DNA from: an uncultured Leifsonia sp.
GTDB taxonomy: Bacteria > Actinomycetota > Actinomycetes > Actinomycetales > Microbacteriaceae
NCBI RefSeq assembly: GCF_945957465.1
Contig: NZ_CAMFLC010000025.1
Span: forward strand, 1-56,521
Length of the DNA: 56,521 nucleotides
Direction of reading: 5' to 3'
Part shown: one piece after another, positions 17,077 to 24,319 of the stretch
How positions within the stretch are numbered: the stretch's first letter is position 1
Layout of the letters: each line of letters starts with the position of its first letter
Notes under the pieces: model-generated
What the model was told of the DNA's origin: nothing
Seen by the model: the letters and a program-made list of their open reading frames with translations, nothing else
Databases searched by the model: none
Position numbers and translations under genes: made by a program

Positions 17077-18285
17077 GTGCCGACGACACCGGAGAGGACG
17101 AAGTCCGAGACTCTTGCGTGGCTGCGCAAGATCTCGGGCGAACTCGCCACGACCACGCTGAAGCGGCTGGAGGACACGCTCCCCTGGTATCGGGACATGC
17201 CCCCCGGCCGTCGCAGCGCAGTCGGCCTGGTCGCCCAGGCGGGCATCTCCTCGTTCATCTCGTGGTTCGACGATCCGCGGTCGACTCCGTGGATCGCGGC
17301 CGACGTCTTCGGGGCGGCTCCACGTGAGCTGCTCCGGAGCGTCAGCCTGCAGCAGACCCTGCAGCTCATCAAGATCACCGTGGAGGTGGTCGAGGAGCGC
17401 GTGAAGAGCGGTGGCAACGAGGCGCTCAAGGAGGCCATCCTCCTCTACTCGCGCGAGATCGCGTTCGCCGCCGCCGATGTCTACGCGCGTGCCGCCGAGG
17501 CGCGCGGCCTGTGGGACGCCCGACTGGAGGCGCTGGTCGTCGACAGCATCCTCACCGGGGAGTACGACGACGAACTGCCGAGCCGGATCGCCGCGCTCGG
17601 CTGGCATGGCCACGGCGAGGTGAGCGTTCTCGTGGGGACGGCCCCCAAGATGCTCGACGTCGACCAGCTGCGCCGCACCGCGCGGCACATGTCGGCCGAC
17701 GTGCTGATCGGCGTGCAGGGCAGTCGGCTGGTCCTGGTCATCGGCCGCGCCATCCCGAGCGACAGTGCTCCGGAGGACGCCATCGGCACCGCACCGATCA
17801 TCAGCTTCCTGGAGATCGCGCAGCAGTTGGAGCCGGGTTTCGGCCCGGGGCACCTGGTTCTCGGCCACGAGGTCGCGAGCCTGGTGGACGCCTCCAAGAG
17901 CGCCAAGGCGGCTCTGGCCGGCTTCGCAGTGGCGAAGGCCTGGCGCAACTGCCCACGCCCGGTGCACGCCGACGACCTGCTGCCCGAACGGGCGCTGGCC
18001 GGCGACGGTCTCGCGCGGGCCACGCTCATCAGCCGGATCTACCGTCCCCTGCAGAGCTACTCCACGGAGCTCCTCACCACGCTGTGGTGCTATCTCGACA
18101 ACGGGCGGTCGCTGGAAGCGACAGCCCGCGAGCTGTTCGTGCACCCGAACACCGTGCGCTATCGGCTCAAGCGTGTGTCAGAGGTGATCGGCTGGGACGC
18201 CACCGGCGCTCGCGAAGCGCTCATCCTGCAGGCCGCGCTCATCGTCGGCTCGATCAACGAGCCCGACGCGCCTCGACGGCACTGA
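17077..18285 (+). CDS. fasR: FasR-like fatty-acid synthesis regulator (PucR/CdaR-type HTH)
   Basis: A 402-aa regulator. The C-terminus is the PucR/CdaR HTH_30 domain: LLTTLWCYLDNGRSLEATAR, then ELFVHPNTVRYRLKRVSEVIGW (read as HPNTVRYRLKRV). The N-terminal 300 aa form a GGDEF-like or ligand-sensing region with no catalytic motif. Its position directly upstream of fabD matches Streptomyces FasR, an activator of the fabD-fabH-acpP-fabF operon, so the name is assigned by synteny plus fold. Start is GTG, 10 nt after aceE, without a good ribosome site; coupling to aceE is likely. The 89-bp gap to fabD should contain its target. Confidence 0.8.
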   Translation: MPTTPERTKSETLAWLRKISGELATTTLKRLEDTLPWYRDMPPGRRSAVGLVAQAGISSFISWFDDPRSTPWIAADVFGAAPRELLRSVSLQQTLQLIKITVEVVEERVKSGGNEALKEAILLYSREIAFAAADVYARAAEARGLWDARLEALVVDSILTGEYDDELPSRIAALGWHGHGEVSVLVGTAPKMLDVDQLRRTARHMSADVLIGVQGSRLVLVIGRAIPSDSAPEDAIGTAPIISFLEIAQQLEPGFGPGHLVLGHEVASLVDASKSAKAALAGFAVAKAWRNCPRPVHADDLLPERALAGDGLARATLISRIYRPLQSYSTELLTTLWCYLDNGRSLEATARELFVHPNTVRYRLKRVSEVIGWDATGAREALILQAALIVGSINEPDAPRRH

Positions 18286-18374
18286 GCACCGCTGTAGACA
18301 TCCACAAAGCATCTGAGAATAGTTCGTACCCATCCGACACATCCGCTCGGCGGAAGATTGGCAGACTTGAACCC

Positions 18375-19295
18375 GTGATCGTCATCGTGTGCCCGGGACA
18401 GGGCTCCCAGACCCCCGGCTTCCTCGACCCGTGGCTCACCGAGCAGTCGTTCCGGGAGCAGCTCACCCGGATCTCCGACGCCGTCGGCATCGACCTCGTC
18501 GCGCACGGAACGGTGAGCGACGCCGACACGATCCGCGACACCGCGGTGGCCCAGCCGCTGATCGTCTCGGCCGGGCTGCTGACGCTCTCGGCCCTCTTCG
18601 CCGACGGCCGTCGTGACAGGATCGGCGGCATCGCCGGCCACTCGGTCGGCGAGCTGACGGCGGGAGCGGGCGCCGGTGTGCTGTCCGAGACCGACGCCGT
18701 CGCCTTCGTCCGCGAGCGCGGCGCCGCCATGGCCGCCGCCGCAGCGCAGGCTCGTACCGGCATGAGCGCCGTCATCGGCGCCGACGAGACCGAACTGCTC
18801 GCGACCCTGGAGTCGCTGGGCCTCTCCCCCGCCAACTACAACGGCGGCGGCCAGATCGTCGTCGCCGGCGATCTCGATGCTCTCGCCGCCCTCGCAGAGG
18901 CGCCGCCCGCGCGCGCACGGGTCATCCCGCTCGCGGTCGCCGGCGCCTTCCACACCCGCTACATGGCGCCCGCCGTTCCGGCCCTCGAGGCGTTCGCGGC
19001 CACGCTCACCACCAACGACCCCACGCTCCGGCTCTGGACCAACAAGGACGGTTCGGAGGTCGCCGACGGCGCCGAGTTCCTCCGCCTCCTCGTGGGCCAG
19101 GTGTCGTCGCCGGTCCGCTGGGACCTCGACATGCAGGCCTTCCAGGACGCCGGCGTCACCGGCATCATCGAGGTCGCTCCCGCCGGCGCGCTGGTCGGCC
19201 TCGCCAAGCGAGGACTGAAGGGCGTCCCCGCTGTCGCGGTCAAGACCCCCGACGACCTGCCCGCCGCTTTCGACCTCATCGACCAGGCCGCCTAG
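18375..19295 (+). CDS. fabD: Malonyl-CoA:ACP transacylase
   Basis: A 306-aa enzyme moving malonyl from CoA to acyl-carrier protein. Motifs: VCPGQGSQTPGF at the N-terminus, GHSVGELTAG with nucleophile Ser90, and GAFHTRYMAPA with catalytic His193. The open frame extends far upstream through fasR, but the GTG is the right start: the family begins at this point and a CAGACT -10 box lies exactly 7 nt before it, indicating a leaderless transcript. It leads the fab operon, with fabH 11 nt downstream. Confidence 0.93.
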   Translation: MIVIVCPGQGSQTPGFLDPWLTEQSFREQLTRISDAVGIDLVAHGTVSDADTIRDTAVAQPLIVSAGLLTLSALFADGRRDRIGGIAGHSVGELTAGAGAGVLSETDAVAFVRERGAAMAAAAAQARTGMSAVIGADETELLATLESLGLSPANYNGGGQIVVAGDLDALAALAEAPPARARVIPLAVAGAFHTRYMAPAVPALEAFAATLTTNDPTLRLWTNKDGSEVADGAEFLRLLVGQVSSPVRWDLDMQAFQDAGVTGIIEVAPAGALVGLAKRGLKGVPAVAVKTPDDLPAAFDLIDQAA

Positions 19296-19306
19296 GAGAG
19301 AACCCG

Positions 19307-20311
19307 ATGACCCACCCCACTCTGCAGCAGGCCCACGGTCCGCAGTACACCCGCATCCTCTCGATCGGCGCCGCTCGGGGCGACCTGGTCGTGCCGAACG
19401 ACGACCTCGTCGGCCCCATCGACTCGTCTGACGAGTGGATCCGGCAGCGCACCGGCATCATCACCCGCACCCGCGCGAGCCACGACGTCGGTGCCGTCGA
19501 CCTGGCGACGGAAGCTTCGAAGGAGGCCATCGAGAAGTCGGGCGTCGACCCGAAGCTCATCGACGCGGTCATCGTCGCCACGATCTCCAATCCGCAGCAG
19601 ACGCCGTCGCTGGCGGCCGTGCTGGCCGACCGGGTCGGCGCGAACCCCGCGGCGGCCTACGACATGAACGCCGCCTGCGCGGGCTACGCTTACGCGGTCG
19701 CCCAGGCCGACGCCCTGATCCGAACCGGCCAGGCCCACTATGCGCTGGTGGTCGGAGCCGAGAAGCTGTCCGACGTCGTCGACCCGACCGACCGCACGAT
19801 CTCGTTCCTGCTGGGCGACGGCGCGGGCGCCGTCGTGATCGGCCCGAGCGAGTTCCCCGGCATCGCGAAGACGGTCTGGGGATCCGACGGTTCGAAGGCC
19901 GGTGCCGTCGGCATGGGGAACACGCTCATCGAGTTCCGCGACGGCCAGGCACCCTGGCCGACACTCCGCCAGGACGGCCAGACGGTCTTCCGGTGGGCGG
20001 TATGGGAGATGGCCAAGGTCGCCAAGCAGGCGCTCGACGCCGCCGGCGTGACCCCGGACCAGCTCGCGGCCTTCATCCCCCACCAGGCCAACATGCGCAT
20101 CGTCGACGAGTTCGCGAAGCAGCTGAAGCTTCCCGAGACCGTGGCGATCGCCCGCGACATCGAGACCACCGGCAACACGTCGGCCGCCTCCATCCCGCTG
20201 GCGACCCACCGGCTCCTCGAAGAGCACCCCGAACTCTCCGGCGGCCTCGCTCTCCAGATCGGCTTCGGTGCCGGTCTGGTGTTCGGCGCGCAGGTCGTCG
20301 TGCTCCCCTAG
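19307..20311 (+). CDS. fabH: Beta-ketoacyl-ACP synthase III
   Basis: A 334-aa initiating condensing enzyme joining acyl-CoA to malonyl-ACP. Its triad is visible: Cys124 in NAACAGYAYA, His in IPHQANMRI and Asn in TTGNTSAASIPLA. In Actinobacteria the enzyme accepts branched-chain primers, which would give iso and anteiso lipids here (inference). AGGAGAG lies 6-8 nt before the ATG. It is second in the operon after fabD and 56 nt before acpP. Confidence 0.95.
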   Translation: MTHPTLQQAHGPQYTRILSIGAARGDLVVPNDDLVGPIDSSDEWIRQRTGIITRTRASHDVGAVDLATEASKEAIEKSGVDPKLIDAVIVATISNPQQTPSLAAVLADRVGANPAAAYDMNAACAGYAYAVAQADALIRTGQAHYALVVGAEKLSDVVDPTDRTISFLLGDGAGAVVIGPSEFPGIAKTVWGSDGSKAGAVGMGNTLIEFRDGQAPWPTLRQDGQTVFRWAVWEMAKVAKQALDAAGVTPDQLAAFIPHQANMRIVDEFAKQLKLPETVAIARDIETTGNTSAASIPLATHRLLEEHPELSGGLALQIGFGAGLVFGAQVVVLP

Positions 20312-20367
20312 GGCCTGCCCTAGACTGATCAACGGTCAAAACGACACCCCCTCAAGGAGAAAACACC

Positions 20368-20619
20368 ATGGCATTGTCCACCGAAGAAGTTCTTGCCGGC
20401 CTGGCCGAGCTCATCAACGACGAGACCGGCATCGCGACCGACACGGTTGAGCTGGACAAGTCGTTCACCGACGACCTCGACATCGACTCGATCTCGATGA
20501 TGACCATCGTGGTCAACGCCGAGGACAAGTTCGACGTCAAGATCCCGGACGAAGAGGTCAAGAACCTCAAGACCGTCGGCGACGCCGTCGAGTTCATCGT
20601 CAAGGCGCAGGACGCCTAA
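20368..20619 (+). CDS. acpP: Acyl carrier protein
   Basis: An 83-aa acidic helical carrier. Ser41 in DLDIDSISMMTIV is the phosphopantetheine attachment site, slightly unusual in having DSI rather than the common DSL. It carries acyl chains between FabD, FabH and FabF. AAGGAGAAAACACC directly upstream is a strong ribosome site, fitting the very high expression typical of this gene. A perfect hairpin follows the stop, before fabF. Confidence 0.95.
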   Translation: MALSTEEVLAGLAELINDETGIATDTVELDKSFTDDLDIDSISMMTIVVNAEDKFDVKIPDEEVKNLKTVGDAVEFIVKAQDA

Positions 20620-20642
20620 GCACCGCACGAAGAAACTTCCTA

Positions 20643-20676
20643 CGCGCGGGCGGTTCCCCCGGGTTCCGCCCGCGCG
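20643..20676 (+). promoter_or_regulatory. Perfect 11-bp stem-loop between acpP and fabF
   Basis: CGCGCGGGCGG (20643-20653) pairs perfectly with CCGCCCGCGCG (20666-20676) around a 12-nt loop that itself contains CCCGGG. There is no U-tract. It lies in the 111-bp acpP-fabF gap. Likely roles are partial termination, RNA processing or 3'-end protection that raises acpP mRNA over fabF; which one cannot be told from sequence. Confidence 0.6.
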
Positions 20677-20730
20677 GGCGGCAGCGCCGTGCGTGCTGAG
20701 CCGTTGTTCCTACTACCCGGAGTTGCCGTT

Positions 20731-21966
20731 ATGACCAAGAAGATCGTCGTCACCGGCGTGGGCGCGTCCTCCCCGCTCGGTGGCACCGCCCCGGAGAGCT
20801 GGGCCGGCCTGCTGGCCGGGAAGTCGGGCGCCCGCAGCCTCACCCATGACTGGGTGGCCGAGCTCGAGCTGCCCGTCACGTTCGCCGCGGAGGCGCTCGT
20901 GCGCCCCGACACCGTCCTGGAGCGGCCGGTCGCCAAGCGTCTCGACCCGTCCAGCCAGTTCGCTCTCGTCTCCGCGATGGAGGCCTGGTCCGACGCCGGA
21001 GCCCCGGAGGTCGCTCCCGAGCGTCTCGGCGTCGACTACGCGACCGGCATCGGCGGCGTCTGGACGCTGCTGGACGCCTGGGACACGCTGCGCGAGCGCG
21101 GCCCGCGTCGCGTCCTGCCCATGACCGTTCCGATGCTGATGCCCAACGCGGCGTCCGCCGCGGTCTCCATGCACTTCGAAGCCCGTGCCTTCGCGCGCAC
21201 CGTCGCGTCCGCGTGCGCGTCGAGCACCGAGTCGCTCGTGAACGCGTACGAGCACCTCCAGGCCGGTCTCGCCGACGTCGTGATCGCGGGCGGAACCGAG
21301 TCGGCGATCCACCCGATCACCATCGCCTCCTTCGCATCGATGCAGGCGCTGTCGCGTCGCAACGACGACCCGGCCACCGCATCGCGCCCGTACAGCGTCG
21401 ATCGCGACGGCTTCGTGATGGGCGAAGGCGCCGCCAGCCTGGTGCTGGAGACGGAAGAGCACGCCCTCGCCCGCGGCGCCCGCATCTATGCCGAGATCGT
21501 CGGCGGCGGCGTCACGGCCGACTCGTACCACATCACCGCCAACGACCCCGAGGGTCGTGGCGCCAGCCGCGCCGTGCGGCTCGCCCTCGAGCAGGCCGGC
21601 GCCTCCCCCGACGAGGTGACGCACATCAACGCGCACGCGACGAGCACGCCGGTCGGCGACCCGTCGGAGTACGTGGCCCTTCGCGAGGTCTTCGGTGACC
21701 GCGTGCACGACATCCCGGTCTCGGCCACCAAAGCGTCGACGGGCCACCTGCTCGGCGGCACGGGCGCGCTGGAGGCCGTCTTCACGATCTTCGCGCTGCG
21801 CGACCGCGTCGCACCCCCGACGATCAACATCAGCGAGATGGACCCGGCCATCCCGCTCAAGGTCTCGGGCGAACCGCAGCCGCTCGGCGACGGTCCGCAG
21901 CTCGCGATCAGCAACTCGTTCGGCTTCGGCGGCCACAACGCCGTCGTAGCGATCCGCTCCGTCTGA
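20731..21966 (+). CDS. fabF: Beta-ketoacyl-ACP synthase II
   Basis: A 411-aa elongating condensing enzyme. Catalytic residues are visible: Cys162 in SACASSTESL, His in NAHATSTPVGD and His in KASTGHLLGGTGALEA. FGFGGHNAVV closes the domain as usual. The ATG is chosen because the family begins MTKKIVVTGVG and a GGAG lies about 10 nt upstream; a longer frame would cross the intergenic region. It ends the fab operon, followed 16 nt later by a strong terminator. Confidence 0.95.
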   Translation: MTKKIVVTGVGASSPLGGTAPESWAGLLAGKSGARSLTHDWVAELELPVTFAAEALVRPDTVLERPVAKRLDPSSQFALVSAMEAWSDAGAPEVAPERLGVDYATGIGGVWTLLDAWDTLRERGPRRVLPMTVPMLMPNAASAAVSMHFEARAFARTVASACASSTESLVNAYEHLQAGLADVVIAGGTESAIHPITIASFASMQALSRRNDDPATASRPYSVDRDGFVMGEGAASLVLETEEHALARGARIYAEIVGGGVTADSYHITANDPEGRGASRAVRLALEQAGASPDEVTHINAHATSTPVGDPSEYVALREVFGDRVHDIPVSATKASTGHLLGGTGALEAVFTIFALRDRVAPPTINISEMDPAIPLKVSGEPQPLGDGPQLAISNSFGFGGHNAVVAIRSV

Positions 21967-21982
21967 GCCGCCTCGCCGGCGA

Positions 21983-22019
21983 GAAGGAGGCCCCGGTCGA
22001 ACCGACCGGGGCCTCCTTC
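21983..22019 (+). terminator. Strong hairpin terminator after fabF
   Basis: A perfect 17-bp stem (GAAGGAGGCCCCGGTCG at 21983-21999 with its complement at 22003-22019) closes a 3-nt loop. It lies between the convergent fabF and DUF3145 genes and can act in both directions; the flanking U-run is short. Confidence 0.8.
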
Positions 22020-22074
22020 GTTCACCGCGTGCGGGCGGCTGAGCCGGGCCCGCCGCGGGAGTCGATCGCCTGCG

Positions 22075-22578
22075 TCAGCCCACTTTGTGCAGCCAGATGA
22101 CGGACGTGTCGTCGTGCGCGTGCCGGAACGGCTCCAGCTCGTCGTCCCAGGCCTGGCCCAGCGCCAGCCGCAGTTCGCGCTGCAGTTCGAGCGGGTTTGG
22201 CCCGGCGACCTCCATCGCGTACCGGATGCGGTCCTCCGGCACGACGGTGTTGCCCGCGGTGTCGGTCTGCACGAAGAAGATCCCGAGGTCAGGGGTGTGC
22301 ATCCAGCGGCCGCCGTCGGTGCCGAGCCCGGCGTCCTCAGTGACCTCGAAACGCAGATGCTCCCAGCCGCGCAGTGCGGTGGCGAGACGCGCCCCTGTGC
22401 CCTGCGGCCCGTCCCAGAAGAACTCGGTGCGCTGCGCACCCTTCAGCACGGGTTGCGTCTCCCACGTGAAGTTGACGGCGCGACCGAGAGCGCGTCCTGC
22501 CGCCCACTCGATGTGAGGGCAGAGCGCGCTGGGAGAGGAGTGCACGTAGAGCACTCCTCGGGCTGCGTGACCCGTCAT
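22075..22578 (-). CDS. DUF3145 family protein
   Basis: A 167-aa actinobacterial protein of unknown function. Recognisable segments are GVLYVHSSPSALCPHIEWA, FTWETQPVLKGAQRTEFFW (read as TWETQPV and EFFWDGPQG), and VIWLHKVG at the C-terminus. It is regularly found beside the fab cluster in Actinobacteria, so a link to fatty-acid or envelope metabolism is suggested by synteny only. A GGAGGAAACC site precedes the ATG. No signal peptide or membrane segment. Confidence 0.85.
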   Translation of the reverse strand: MTGHAARGVLYVHSSPSALCPHIEWAAGRALGRAVNFTWETQPVLKGAQRTEFFWDGPQGTGARLATALRGWEHLRFEVTEDAGLGTDGGRWMHTPDLGIFFVQTDTAGNTVVPEDRIRYAMEVAGPNPLELQRELRLALGQAWDDELEPFRHAHDDTSVIWLHKVG

Positions 22579-22733
22579 GGTTTCCTCCGTTCATCGGTAC
22601 GTCTTCCCCTACGACCGCGAACGTGATCCATGACAGCTATGAAGTTGGCTACCGCGATTATGCCGGACAACGCGGCCGAGTTACAAGATTGTGATTCGGC
22701 GATTCGTGCGTGCCGCCCGGGGTCGGGCGCAAT

Positions 22734-22763
22734 ACCATACCGAGTATGTCGGTTCAGTATGGT
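22734..22763 (+). promoter_or_regulatory. padR promoter with three half-sites over the start codon
   Basis: TACCAT (22733-22738) is a -10 box 7 nt before the ATG at 22746, so the transcript looks leaderless. ACCATAC (22734-22740) and GTATGGT (22757-22763) form a 7-bp inverted repeat, and a third half-site GTATG (22744-22748) covers the start codon. These are candidate binding sites for autoregulation by PadR. Confidence 0.45.
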
Positions 22764-23312
22764 TTCCTGGCGGTGCTGACCCAGGGTCCCGCATACGGCT
22801 CGCAACTGCAGAACGAGTTCCTGCTTCGGGCAGCGAACCGACGCCAGCTCAACGCCGGGCAGGTGTATTCCACGCTGGACCGGATGAGTGAGCAGGGGCT
22901 CATCGAGTCGGCCGGCGAGACCGAGGACGGCCTCCCGCTGTACCGCCTCACCGCGACCGGCTCGCAGGAGGCGACGACGTGGCTGACCGCGGGCCCGGCC
23001 GACGCCCGGCCCGACTGGGACGAGATGCAGGATCAGGTGCTGATCGCCGCGTCGATCGACGGGGCCGACGCCCGTGCGGTCGTTGCGGATTACCGCGCCG
23101 CGTTCGAGGAGCGGATCCGCGAGCTCACCCATGACGCCGATTCGCGTGCCGTGCTGGCGGCGAACCGTGCGGCCGAGCTGGGCGCCCGCGCTGCGATCGA
23201 ATGGCTCGACGAGGTGTCGGCGGCGCTCGCGGCGCACCCCGCAGCCCTGGTGCAACCGCGCTGCCCCGAGCGCCCGCGCCGGGGGCGGAAGCCCGCCGCC
23301 GCCGTCGACTGA
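22746..23312 (+). CDS. PadR-family transcriptional regulator
   Basis: A 188-aa regulator. The N-terminal winged helix is typical: QYGFLAVLTQGPAYGSQLQN, LNAGQVYSTLDRMSEQGLIE, then a wing at YRLTATG. The C-terminal half is a long helical Vir-like dimerisation region with many Ala and Arg, ending in a basic tail. The start at 22746 follows the -10 box TACCAT by 7 nt; a longer frame would include the promoter. No obvious target gene or transporter is adjacent, so its regulon is unknown; autoregulation is suggested by half-sites around its start. Confidence 0.85.
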   Translation: MSVQYGFLAVLTQGPAYGSQLQNEFLLRAANRRQLNAGQVYSTLDRMSEQGLIESAGETEDGLPLYRLTATGSQEATTWLTAGPADARPDWDEMQDQVLIAASIDGADARAVVADYRAAFEERIRELTHDADSRAVLAANRAAELGARAAIEWLDEVSAALAAHPAALVQPRCPERPRRGRKPAAAVD

Positions 23313-23330
23313 GGCGCCCGAGGGGCGCGT

Positions 23331-23363
23331 AAAGGCCCCTAAAACGCAGTTTTAGGGGCCTTT
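23331..23363. terminator. Bidirectional terminator between padR and the DUF1684 gene
   Basis: A perfect 15-bp stem (AAAGGCCCCTAAAAC with its complement) encloses the loop GCA, with a T-run on the plus-strand 3' arm and an A-run on the other. It serves the convergent genes on both sides. Confidence 0.85.
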
Positions 23364-23376
23364 GGGTGCCCTTCGG

Positions 23377-24219
23377 TCAGTGGAGGAGGCTGCCGTCCTT
23401 GGCGAGCACGTTCTTCTCCCCCGCCGCGATCGGCACCGCGAAACGGTTCTGTGCAGGCGGCAGCGGGCAGTTGAAGTTGTAGCTGAACGCGCAGGGCGGA
23501 AGCACGGCGAGGTTGAAGTCGAGCGTGACGGTGCCGTCGTCGTTGGGGACCACGAAGAGGAAGCGGCCGACCGAGTAGGTGCTCTCGCCGTTCGTGCTGT
23601 CTGCGAAGACGAGCTGAAGCGCCCGGCCCGCCTTGAACGCGGCGAGGTTGTAGTCGACGCCGTCCTTGGTGAAGGTGATCTCACCGGGGATCACCATGTC
23701 GCGCGTGGCGCCGTCGTCTTTGAGGTGCTCGAAGCCGACTGTCCTGCCCCCTTCGATCGGCGTGAACGTCGCCGTGATGATCCACTCGGGGTTGAACGGG
23801 AACGCGTCGATCGAGCCGAAGCGCTGGATGTCGTCGGACTGGGCATCCCACACCCGCAGCGCATAATCCCCCTGTTCGCTCGCGATGACGAATCCCGAGA
23901 CCGTCTCACTGAAGCGGACCGCGGACGGATTCGGGTCGTCCTTGCCCCGTACGATCGCGGAGCCGTCGACCAGCACGTCGTCGACGAAGATGTTGTCGGT
24001 GGCGACGGCGGTGACCTTCAGCCCCGACTCCCCGGCGGGCAACGGAGACCACAGGCCGGGCACACCCCACACGGGTTGCTCCGAAGCCGGGTCGCCCGTG
24101 ATCCACTGCGTGTTGACCAGCGCGAGGTTGCCCTGCGGCGCGGTGACGGCCTGCTCGCGACGGGCGTGGTAGCGGGCGAGGACCGCGTCGGGATCGGCGG
24201 GGGCTGCGGTGTCGGTCAT
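23377..24219 (-). CDS. DUF1684 domain protein
   Basis: A 280-aa protein matching the DUF1684 family, whose members share a beta-rich core with the segments FFVVPNDD-like (here FLFVVPNDDGTVTLDFN), PPCAFSYNFNCPLPP and a final PIAAGEK. The Cys pair in CAFSYNFNC is conserved in the family from memory. No signal peptide; function unknown. Two ATGs nine bases apart are possible; the inner one is chosen because GGAG lies 4 nt before it. Confidence 0.8.
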   Translation of the reverse strand: MTDTAAPADPDAVLARYHARREQAVTAPQGNLALVNTQWITGDPASEQPVWGVPGLWSPLPAGESGLKVTAVATDNIFVDDVLVDGSAIVRGKDDPNPSAVRFSETVSGFVIASEQGDYALRVWDAQSDDIQRFGSIDAFPFNPEWIITATFTPIEGGRTVGFEHLKDDGATRDMVIPGEITFTKDGVDYNLAAFKAGRALQLVFADSTNGESTYSVGRFLFVVPNDDGTVTLDFNLAVLPPCAFSYNFNCPLPPAQNRFAVPIAAGEKNVLAKDGSLLH

Positions 24220-24319
24220 GGTCTCCATCCTCTGTCAGATCGGTAGCCACAACCAAGCGCGACACTCCCCCATTCCCGGCAGTGGTGCGAGCCAGCCGAC
24301 AGTGTCGCGCGACGATGGT

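Noticed and set aside
13953-17438. A 1161-codon open frame on the minus strand opposite aceE
   Set aside because: It is a shadow of the GC-rich aceE codon pattern. Its translation is Arg/Val/Glu/His low-complexity with no domain, and aceE on the other strand is unambiguous.
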